Assembly (NCBI RefSeq): GCF_001436295.1 | Contig: NZ_AYYY01000021.1 | Span: 1-64,000, forward strand | Direction of reading: 5' to 3' | Origin: Paucilactobacillus vaccinostercus DSM 20634 | Lineage (GTDB): Bacteria > Bacillota > Bacilli > Lactobacillales > Lactobacillaceae | DNA length: 64,000 nt | Translations under genes and position numbers: made by a program | Shown: positions 25,448 through 35,200 of the stretch, one piece after another | Position numbering within the stretch: position 1 is the stretch's first letter | Layout of the letters: every line of letters starts with the position of its first letter | The notes under the pieces: model-generated | Databases searched by the model: none | Told to the model about the DNA's origin: nothing | What the model saw: only the letters and a program-made list of their open reading frames with translations

Positions 25448-26641
25448 TTACTTGCCGCCACTGAGAAAATGATCTAGTGCAGCATTAGCATTGTCACGAT
25501 CAGTTGTTTGAGAATTACTCAACGGAATACCAGTTGGTCCGCTCAACAACATTAAGATGTCGAAAAATGGCCGCTTAATTCCAAGCTCATCCAGATCGTC
25601 GGGTGAAATTGAATAACGAATGGCGGTTTCATCTCCATGAATGACTTTTTGAACCCAGCGCGGTTCACGAATGCTTTGACGTCCCAGTGCAACGAGTTCA
25701 AATCCGGCACTACTTGCTTTTTCAGCATCATCAGGTGTTTGGACATCACCGACCACAATCATCGGCAGTTTACCGTCCAAATGGGTTTTAATTGTCTCGT
25801 TTAGTGGTGTTGTAACAGTTTTGTCGGTCAGAGATTTACGCCAAACATTTCCCATTGAAACATGTAGATAATCAATGGGTTGGTCCTTTAAGACATCCAC
25901 AAACCTTAAGGTATCTTCAAATTGAATACCAGGTTTTTCGATTTCTTCTGGTGAGATTCGATAGCCTAGAATAAATGGTCGAGTGGCATATTGATCTACA
26001 ACGGATTTACATTCTTTAATGACTTCAAGTGGGAAATTCATTCTTTTTTCAACTGATCCACCCCAGTGATCAGTACGTCTGTTTGAATGTGGAGAGAAGA
26101 ATTGTTGAATCAGATAGGTGTTGGCACCGTGAATTTCGACACCATCAAAACCAGCCGTAATGGCACGGCGCACGGCCGAACCGAAATCCTTGATTGTTTG
26201 TTTGATTTCCTCATCAGAGAGTGCACGGGGAACTTCTGAGCCGGTTCGTGCGGCTGCAACTGCACTTGCACTGACCGGCTGTTGTCCTCGTAAAATTGCG
26301 GTACTAGACATTCGACCAGCACTAAAAATTTGAATGACCGCCTTAGTGCCGTTTTATTTGATAGCATCAGCAAGTTTAGTTAGACCAGGAATGAATCGAT
26401 CATCAGCAATGCTTAATTCTCCTTCGAATCCTTTTCCCAATGCGTTAACGTTGGCGACTGCGGTGATGAACATCCCGACACCACCAGAGTGTTTTTGATA
26501 ATAGTGAATTTCATCATCAGTTACAGTGCCGTCATGAAAAGCCATACACTCAGTCATAGGTGGAATTACAACACGGTTTTTGAGAGTTACACCACTTTGC
26601 GGAAATGTATAGGAATCTAGGAAAGAATAATGCTTATCCAA
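25448..26641 (-). pseudogene. NADH:flavin oxidoreductase (old yellow enzyme family) broken by one in-frame stop
   Basis: Two stretches in the same frame are separated by a single TAA (26354-26356). The N-terminal part (LKNRVVIPPMTECMAFHDG, YYQKHSGGVGMFITAVANV) is followed after the stop by NGTKAVIQIFSAGRMSS, AGFDGVEIHGANTYLIQQFFSPHSNRRTDHWGGS and VALGRQSIREP, all standard old-yellow-enzyme blocks in the right order. No bases are missing: the stop sits where family members have a polar residue in AIKxNG, so one point mutation (for example from AAA, CAA or GAA) explains it. The start is a TTG after AAAGGAGTG. It would have been a roughly 397-residue FMN enzyme reducing activated alkenes. Probably recent, as the rest looks intact. 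Confidence 0.85.
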
Positions 26642-26778
26642 AATAATCACTCCTTTTCTTTGATAGGTTCATCCTATCATTAAAGCGCTTACATGTTAAA
26701 TAAAGATACTCCGAATATGTTCATTAGTTAAAAATTACGTTTGACTTTTTAGCGTGGGTTAGCTGGATAAATAGTAAC

Positions 26779-26827
26779 TTGTAAATATGATATCATTTTG
26801 ATATAATACTATCAAAATGATATCATA
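26779..26827 (+). promoter_or_regulatory. Promoter covered by an 18-bp perfect inverted repeat
   Basis: TTGTAA (26779-26784) and TATAAT (26802-26807) with a 17-base spacer. TATGATATCATTTTGATA (26786-26803) and its exact reverse complement (26810-26827) are separated by 6 bases and straddle the -10. Each arm contains the smaller palindrome ATGATATCAT, so several half-sites are available. The next gene encodes a ribbon-helix-helix protein, so autorepression is the natural reading. Confidence 0.85.
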
Positions 26828-26842
26828 AAGAAGGGGATTGAA

Positions 26843-27169
26843 TTGAGCGACGACAAGAAGCGATTTTTACTGCGAATTGATCAAACCTTGTATGATCAAC
26901 TGGCACGTGATGCCGAAAGTGAAAATCGAAGTATCAATGCGCACATAGAAACGATTTTACAAAAGGCAACGCAAGGAAAAACGTTTGAACGACGGCAAAT
27001 TGTCGGCCAGGTAATAGAAGGAACGCAGATTAATTCAGAAAATGGGCTGGTTACGGTAGCTGGTATTTATTATCGTTACTTAATTAGTGATAATTCGACT
27101 GTCGACACAACTGGCCGGTATGCAGTAACGGATGCGGTCGGGAATATTTTAACATTACAAAAAATTTGA
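26843..27169 (+). CDS. Arc-type ribbon-helix-helix DNA-binding protein
   Basis: 108 residues from a TTG start. Residues about 6-45 (KRFLLRIDQTLYDQLARDAESENRSINAHIETIL) are an Arc/MetJ-type ribbon-helix-helix: an RFLLRID strand, then two helices with the NRSIN turn. The C-terminal part (about 50-108) is a small beta-rich extension (QVIEGTQI, LVTVAGIYYRYLI, GRYAVTDAVGNILTLQKI) of unknown role, possibly ligand- or partner-binding. It probably binds the large inverted repeat upstream and controls itself and the SPFH gene 27 bases downstream. Confidence 0.8.
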   Translation: MSDDKKRFLLRIDQTLYDQLARDAESENRSINAHIETILQKATQGKTFERRQIVGQVIEGTQINSENGLVTVAGIYYRYLISDNSTVDTTGRYAVTDAVGNILTLQKI

Positions 27170-27196
27170 TTAACAATATGTGGAGGAGCAAATATT

Positions 27197-28015
27197 ATGG
27201 CTTTAGGAATTAAAATTGTGCCCCAAAATAACTCGGGACTTGTTGAGACCTTGGGAAAGTATCGGCGTAGTGTAGAGTCAGGTCTACATTTTTACATTCC
27301 CTTGATTCAAAAAATCCGCAAAGTAAGTTTAGCAATGGAACCATTATCACTACCCAATTATTCGATTATTACAAAGGATAATGCCGATGTTTCCGCAAGT
27401 GTGACCTTAAACTATCATGTGACAAATGGCGTGAAGTATCAGTATGAAAATACGGATTCAGTGGAATCAATGGCCCAGTTAGTGCGTGGCCATTTGCGTG
27501 ATATTATTGGACGGATGGATTTAAACGAAGCGCTGGGATCAACCGCTAAAATTAATCAGGAATTGGCCTTGGCAATTGGTGATTTAACTAATACTTATGG
27601 TATTAATGTTGATCGGATTAATATTGACGAGTTGACACCATCGCAGGCGATTCAAGAGGCAATGGATAAGCAATTGACCGCCGATCGTGAACGAGTTGCT
27701 ACAATTGCTAAGGCGGAAGGTGAGGCTAAATCAATTGAGTTGACAACAAAGGCGAAGAATGACGCATTAATGGCAACTGCGAAGGCAGAAGCGGATGCTA
27801 CCAAAACACGGGCAGATGCGGAACGCTACCGAATTGACACGGTTCAAACTGGTTTAGCTGGAGCAGACGATAAATACTTCCAAAATCAATCGATCAACGC
27901 CTTCGCGGAGTTAGCGACATCATCCGCTAACTTGGTTGTCGTGCCAACTGATAGTGCGAGCGAATACGGTAAGTTACCGGTAGTGGGGCAGTTACTTAAA
28001 AAGGGTGCTAAGTAA
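27197..28015 (+). CDS. SPFH/band 7 (stomatin/prohibitin-like) protein without membrane anchor
   Basis: 272 residues. The SPFH domain begins almost at once (GIKIVPQNNSGLVETLGKYRRSVESGLHFYIPLIQKIRKV) and runs to about 150. A long Ala/Glu/Lys coiled coil follows (about 155-215, AKAEGEAKSIELTTKAKNDALMATAKAEADATK). Most family members start with a hydrophobic helix; none is present here, so membrane attachment must be peripheral or by the SPFH surface. SPFH proteins form large cage-like oligomers at membrane microdomains. GGAGGAG precedes the ATG. The pairing with a ribbon-helix-helix regulator is notable; client unknown. Confidence 0.88.
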   Translation: MALGIKIVPQNNSGLVETLGKYRRSVESGLHFYIPLIQKIRKVSLAMEPLSLPNYSIITKDNADVSASVTLNYHVTNGVKYQYENTDSVESMAQLVRGHLRDIIGRMDLNEALGSTAKINQELALAIGDLTNTYGINVDRINIDELTPSQAIQEAMDKQLTADRERVATIAKAEGEAKSIELTTKAKNDALMATAKAEADATKTRADAERYRIDTVQTGLAGADDKYFQNQSINAFAELATSSANLVVVPTDSASEYGKLPVVGQLLKKGAK

Positions 28016-28059
28016 GTCGATTACGTTAACTAATAATCTGAAGGTTACTATTAATTATG

Positions 28060-28091
28060 CTACCGAATATTTTAAATTCGGTAGTTTTTTT
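28060..28091 (+). terminator. Terminator of the RHH-SPFH operon
   Basis: CTACCGAAT (28060-28068) pairs with ATTCGGTAG (28076-28084), followed by TTTTTTT. Confidence 0.9.
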
Positions 28092-28291
28092 ATAAGTTGA
28101 GTGTTGATGTCTGATCACCAACGAAGATAAAACAGCGCATAAATGATTAAATAGGTAAAATATATAAAAAGTGCAGAAAACTCTATATTTTTGGAATATA
28201 TTGTGGTTTAATAATAGCCAATATAGGTAATTGTGTAATACTTTCTTTGTGAATAGGAGTCATTAAAGATAAGATTGGGAGTTGGGGGACT

Positions 28292-28918
28292 ATGAGCTTA
28301 TTTTTTAGACCGGTGGGACGGTTAAATAATACTGATAAGGGACCGGTCGTGCAAGACCGACAAATATTTGAACGTGTTCTGACAAAGTTAGAGGATCAGT
28401 CACTAGCAGTGGTACTGCAATTTGTGACCGATATTTATATTCAGGGAGTTCATGAGGGACTTGATTGGCATGATACGGATCAAGATGTGGACTATCAAAG
28501 TGTGCAACTGCAAAATGTATGGTTAGGACAAAATCGAGGCCGGAATCTTTTTCAACGGGTAGTCAAAGCGTTGAATCAAGCCGATAGCTTTGAATTTTAT
28601 ATTATGAGTGAAGCGATTACTAAGGTTGTTATGGCTAGTAATGATGTTCAGCAAATTAGTGATCTCGAGTCATTGAGCCGGATTGTATTAAAACAAGATG
28701 ATCTGTTTGAAATTTTCTTGAGTGGCTGGATATTTGGAAAACAAAGTTACTATTATCAGTCAAACCTAGATCGTTTTGGAATGGATGACGATGCTGCTAT
28801 TTTTGACCATGCAATGAAACAGGCCAGTGATGAAGCTAATCAACTTGGGTACACTGAATTTGATGATGATGAAACGCAGGCTTATTTTATGGCGTGTATT
28901 TTGAACGTACTAGAATAA
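28292..28918 (+). CDS. Hypothetical acidic protein, 208 residues
   Basis: A soluble, mainly helical, acidic protein (DQDVDYQSVQLQNVWLGQNRGRN, GMDDDAAIFDHAMKQASDEANQLG, EFDDDETQAYFMACIL). No signal peptide, membrane helix or known motif. A purine-rich GGGGG ribosome site precedes the ATG. Monocistronic, ending at a long palindrome. Not recognised. Confidence 0.65.
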   Translation: MSLFFRPVGRLNNTDKGPVVQDRQIFERVLTKLEDQSLAVVLQFVTDIYIQGVHEGLDWHDTDQDVDYQSVQLQNVWLGQNRGRNLFQRVVKALNQADSFEFYIMSEAITKVVMASNDVQQISDLESLSRIVLKQDDLFEIFLSGWIFGKQSYYYQSNLDRFGMDDDAAIFDHAMKQASDEANQLGYTEFDDDETQAYFMACILNVLE

Positions 28919-28935
28919 TAATTTTTATGGATTAA

Positions 28936-28976
28936 GTATGAAAGCCTAGACAAAAATTTTGTCTAGGCTTTCATAC
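28936..28976. terminator. Long palindrome, probable terminator
   Basis: A near-perfect 20-bp inverted repeat, GTATGAAAGCCTAGACAAAA (28936-28955) with its complement at 28957-28976. It has no T tail outside the stem on either strand, but the stem itself carries A5/T4 at the apex. The 265 bases from here to the next gene show only its TATAAT box (about 29154) and AAAGGGG ribosome site. Confidence 0.55.
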
Positions 28977-29243
28977 GTTAACGTGTCCGAAAAACAAAAA
29001 AATTTAATTTTTTTATACGTACGTATTGCATGCCCGTGTAACATGTAATACTATGTAGGAAATAAAAGTATTCGTTGGCTTGTACATCTCTATTACTGGT
29101 AAGTATTGGATAGCAAGGTGGATTTTTTACAAAATATGGGATGTTGTGCATTGTATAATCGAGGAGAAGCCGAGGATACTGGGTTAATTACAAAATATAA
29201 TTGGTGAAAACTTGGAAATCAGTAATCAAAAGGGGTAGAAATT

Positions 29244-32200
29244 ATGGGAGATTTTGACAAGAAAAATCGGCAACTAGTATATGATCAAACAACTCGGCGG
29301 GTACATTTTAAGCTGTATAAGGCCGGGAAGGTGTGGCTTGCTGCTGGTTTAGCAACTTTTACCTTTGGGGTCACGCAAATGGTAGGAACGACAACGCTAC
29401 ATGCAGCTACTGTCAGCGAAACGCAAACTACAGTTGATAACGGTCTCCAGCAAAGTTCAGTTACATTGTCAGAGAGTGCTGCTACTGCCAGTAGTGCTGC
29501 GGATTCAGCAGCCGATAGTTCAGCTAGTACAGTAGTTAGTACAGATAGCGCGAGTGCGGCTGATGAATCATTAAATGAATCAAGCGCAGCTAGTGTTGCG
29601 AGTCAGTCGGAAAGTAATGCGAGCAGTGCAACGAACGGGAGCACGGCTGATGTTGCTGCAAGTGCTGTAGCAAGTGGGGATGTGAGCAGTAGTGCAAGCG
29701 GGCAAAATACTGATAGTAGTGCATCGAATGTAACCGCTTCGAATTCAACATCTGCATATGGGTCTCCACAAACCAAATCTTTAGTAAAAGCGGCTGTGGC
29801 GGCGACTACTCCAGCAACAAGTAGTGCGACAGATCCGTTGCCAGCTGGTTTCAGCGTGGGTGAACCAACATATCCAGATGGTGTTTTTCACTATGATGAA
29901 GATAGTGACTGGTATACATTTGCTCAAATCGGAATAGATTCTGGCACAACAATCACATTTGCCATTGATCGGGCAACCCAATCAAATATTCAGGTAGGGA
30001 CGGTTAGTGTAACCGACGGAGTGGCGTCGATTAGTGCAGTTCAGGATCTGGCAGCAGGGAAAAGTACCTACGGTGGCGCAATGATTTTTAATGAAGACCA
30101 AGCCATTGATGTTGTAGTACCAAGTTTAAATAACATTAACTATATATTCGATGTGTATGCGTATAGAACTGGAAACACTCATGGATGGGGTAGCTATGCA
30201 TTTTTAAAGCCTATTCTTCAAACCCAAACAACAGAGTACGTTGATCAAGATGGTAACCAGATTGCTGATCCAGTTGTTATGACCGGATTATCAGGTCAAA
30301 GTTATACGACTAGTCCCTCAACTCAAATTATGGGGTATAACCCAACTGCATCTGATAATTCCACGGGTTTTATGTCACCTTTTACTACCAATGGACAGAC
30401 TTTTGTAGAAGTTCTATACAATAATGATGGCAGTAAAAAAGCTACATTAACTTATACAGTTGATGATTATGAAACAGGAACCATGGATTATGATTTTGAA
30501 CTAGCGACATCACCAACTACAGAGCACAAAGGAACACTCAAATATGGTGAGTTCATACAGGTCGGAACTTACAACGTTACAAATCCTTATCTGCCTCAAA
30601 CTACGACGATCACATATACCTACGATGCTTCAGATGTGAACGTCACGGTAAAGTATGTGGATGAAAATGGGAACGCAATTGCTGCGGATGGGATTGCCAC
30701 TGGTAAATTTAAGCAGGCGATTACAATTGAACAACCAAATATTACTGGATATACGTATGATCAAAATTACACAGTTTCGGATACTGATAATGCATCACAG
30801 TATACTGTGACGGACTACACAGGAGAAAATGTCGTGACGCTGCACTATACGACTGATGATGAAAATGTCGTTATTTTGCACATGGATAGTGACGGTAATT
30901 TATTGAATGATGCCACGATTGGAACGGGTAAGTATAATCAAATATTTACGGCTGACGCCACGAATGACAAAAGCTTTGATATACCAGGTTATCGTCTCGA
31001 TCCAACTTCAAATTTAGCAGTTAAGATTGGCGCTGGACCTAATTTAATAAATCTGAAATATGACAAGTTGTACACGGCGACGATCAACTATGTCGATCAA
31101 AATGGCCAACAAATTGATAGTAGCTTATTAAACAATGCTGCTACGACACTCAGTGGCATTGTTGGTGAAAATTTAATAATTACAAGTCCGAAAATTACGG
31201 GGTACACTGCATACGCAGACAATCCAAGTTCGTATACTGTCATTGCTAATGAAACAACCATCACGCTACGCTATGTTAAAACAACCATGACTGTTTCAGT
31301 TAATGTGACACCAACGGCAGACGGTACGAAAGTAACGGCGACGGTTGTGGATGGTGATGGAAATTCGGTGAATGCAGGGCAACCAATTGACCCGAATGAT
31401 CCAACTGGGCCAAAATGGCCTAGTAATTTAACAACCGATGAAATTACGAATCCGGTGTTGGCATCTAGAAATGCAAATGACTTAGATACAGTGGTTATTG
31501 AAACGGTTTATCCGTATACGCTTAGTGCGGATGGGACCACTCTAACAAAGGGGCAAAGTAGTATCCATGAGGTCTACTTCGTAAGAACGGCGACTGTTGA
31601 TTTTAGTGATATTAAGGCACCTAAAATCACGTTTGGAGATTGGACGCCAGCGGTTGGTTTAGATATGCAGAATTTAATTGCGAGCTATGGTGCTGATGTA
31701 ATTGGATCGGATTTAATTCCAGCGATCAACTATGAAATGGCATATGCACCAAAAATTAAAAGCGGACAAACCGTTTTGGCATACGATGGTAGTGGTGCTC
31801 AGATTCAAATGAAGAGCATGACATTTCAAGGACAATCATTTACGGGAATACCAGCAGTTGAGGTCAGTGCTGATAGCGATGATTTGACCTATTACGTTGT
31901 ATCCTTCAACTCAGATCAACTTTCCAAGCAGTTTACCCGGACGATTCATTTCCAAACTGCAGACGGAACGCAACTAAAACCTGATACGCAACAAACTGCA
32001 TCATATACGGTAAAAACTAGTTTAGATGTCAGTGCTCCTACAAATCCGAAACTCATAAGCACAGTGGTTTGGACCGATAATAATGATACTTTTGCGGCAG
32101 TAACCGCGCCTGATATTCAAGGCTATACGGCTACTAATGGAGTTCAAAGTCAAAAGATTAATCAAACAGATAAGGTAGATAGTGAAGCAACCATCGTGTA

Positions 32201-35200
32201 TACAGCCAATTCGGTAACAGCTGATGTCACAATTCCAAGTAATATTGGTAATCAGACGGTGACGGGTGTTGTTGGGACAGTTGGAGAAACGATTGCGGTT
32301 CCAGTTCCAGTCATTGAGGGATACACGGCCAATAAGACCACGGTGCCAGCAACAGTAAATCCGGATGGGACAATTACGACAACGGAGACGGTCACTTATA
32401 CTGGCAATTCGGTTGATTATGAGATTATTCCCGTTGATAATGCAGGTAATCCGTTGTACGGTACTAGTCCGATTGTAGAAACGGGGTTAGTCGGTACAAA
32501 GATTACGGTTCCGAATATTCCGGGATATACGCCTGTTGCAACAAATCAATTGGTACCGGCGGACGGTAGCAGTGTAGAAGTTACCTATATACCAATTAAT
32601 AACTACGGTATGGTTGGTGAAAATGATAATGCTGAAGTTGCAACGCCGGTAAATTTGAAGGAGAAGGTCCAGCAACCAGCAGGCGTTAATGCGAATGGTC
32701 AAACGGTGACGATCACGCCAGTAGATCTTAATGGCGATCCACTTTATGGTCAAACACCGATTACGATTCCAGGCGTAGCCGGCTATGAAGTAACGGTACC
32801 GGAGATTCCGGGTTACACGCCAGTTACGAACACGACGGTAACCACGAATGGGATTAATCAAGTTGTATACGTACCGAACGCTAATTATGGGACCGTTGGT
32901 GAAAATGAATCAACTGATGATGGCGCGATTGTCAGTGATCCGAGTCATGTATACCGAAAGGGACAACAACCAGAAGGTGCATTCATTGATATGAACGCTG
33001 GACATATGTTGCCTGATGATACAGCAGAAGTATCAAATACGCATGTTTATAAAAAAGTCCAGCAACCGGACGGAGTCAACGCCAACGACCAAACGGTGAC
33101 GATTACGCCAGTTGATCTAAGTGGCAATCCATTATACGGCCAAGCACCAATTACGATTCCAGGAGTGGCAGGCTACGAAGTGACAGTACCAAATATTCCA
33201 GGCTATACACCAGTCACGGATACAACCGTGCCGACGAATGGAGTTAATAAAGTCGTATATATACCAAAGACAGATAATGGAACCGTCGGTGAAAACAACG
33301 CGACAGATAATGGTGCGATTGTCAGTGATCCAAGCCATGTGTACCAAAAAGCTCAACAACCGGGCGGGGTTAACACTGATGGACAAACGGTAACAATTAC
33401 GCCAGTTGATTTAGATGGCAATCCATTATACGGCCAGACACCCATCACGATTCCAGGAGTGGCGGGCTACGAAGTAACAGTACCGGAAATTCCGGGATAC
33501 ACACCAGCCACGGGTACAATCGTGCCAACGAATGGGGTTAATAAAGTGGTGTATGTGCCCAACACTGATTATGGGACCGTTGGTAAGAATGAAACGACCA
33601 ATGATGGAACGATCGTTAATGATCCGAGTCATGTGTATCAAAAGGTGCAGCAACCAGAAGGTACATTTATTGATATGAACGCTGGTCACGTACTACCTGA
33701 TGATACGGCAGAAGTATCCAATACGCATGTTTATAAAAAAGTCCAGCAGCCCGACGGCGTTAATGCGAATGGACAGACCGTAACGATTACGCCAGTTGAT
33801 CTGAGTGGCAATCCGTTATATGGCCAAACACCGATTACGATTCCGGGAGTGGCCGGCTATGAAGTAACAGTACCGGAAATTCCAGGATACACAGCGGTCA
33901 CGGACACAACCGTGCCGACGAATGGAATTAATAAAGTGGTGTACGTACCAAACGCTAATAATGGCACCGTCGGTGAAAATAACGCGCCGGATGATGGCGC
34001 AATTGTCAGCGATCCAAGTCATGTGTACCAAAAGGTACAACAACCGGACGGCGTTAATGCGAATGGCCAAATGGTGACGATCACACCAGTTGACCTGAGC
34101 GGTAATCCACTATACGGCCAAACACCGATTACGATTCCGGGAGTGGCCGGCTATGAAGTAACAGTACCGGAAATTCCAGGATACACCCCAGTTACAGGCA
34201 CAACCGTGCCGACTAACGGTGAAAATAAGGTCGTATATGTACCAAAGACAGACAATGGCACCGTCGGTGAGAACGACACGCCGGATGATGGCACGATTGT
34301 TAGTGACCCTAACCATGTATACCAAAAAGTTCAGCAGCCAGCAGGAACTAATGCGAATGGCCAAACGGTGACGATCACGCCCGTTGACCTGAGTGGTAAT
34401 CCATTGTACGGCCAAACACCCATTACGATTCCAGGTGTAGCCGGTTATGAAGTGACAGTACCGGAAATTCCGGGATACACCCCAGTCACGAGCACAACCG
34501 TGCCGACCAATGGAGTTAATAAAGTGGTGTATGTGCCCAATGTTAATAATGGCACCGTCGGTGAAAACAACGCGCCGGATGATGGCGCAATTGTCAGTGA
34601 TCCAAGTCATGTGTACCAAAAAGTTCAGCAGCCAGCAGGAACTAATGCGAATGGCCAAACGGTGACGATCACGCCCGTTGACCTGAGTGGTAATCCACTA
34701 TACGGCCAAACACCGATTACGATTCCAGGCGTGGCGGGTTATGAAGTGACAGTACCGGAAATTCCGGGATATACCCCAGTCACGAGCACAACCGTGCCGA
34801 CCAACGGTGAGAACAAGGTCGTATATGTACCCAAGACAGACAGTGGCACCGTCGGTGAGAACGACACGCCGGATGATGGTGCAATTGTCAGTGATCCAAG
34901 TCATGTGTACCAAAAAGCACAACAACCAGCCGGTGTTAACGCTGATGGCCAAACGGTGACAATTACACCAGTTGATCTCAGTGGTAATCCACTATACGGT
35001 CAAACACCCATCACAATTCTAGGTGTAGCGGGTTATGAAGTGACAGTACCGGAGATTCCGGGATACACAGCAGTCACGGACACAACCGTGCCGACCAACG
35101 GTGAGAACAAGGTCGTATATGTACCCAAGACAGACTACGGCACCGTCGGTGAAAATGACACGCCGGATGATGGTGCAATTGTCAGTGATCCAAGTCATGT

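Noticed and set aside
25448-26650. Two separate genes for the flavin oxidoreductase halves
   Set aside because: Both parts lie in the same frame with continuous homology across a single TAA, and the downstream ATG at 26311 has no ribosome site.
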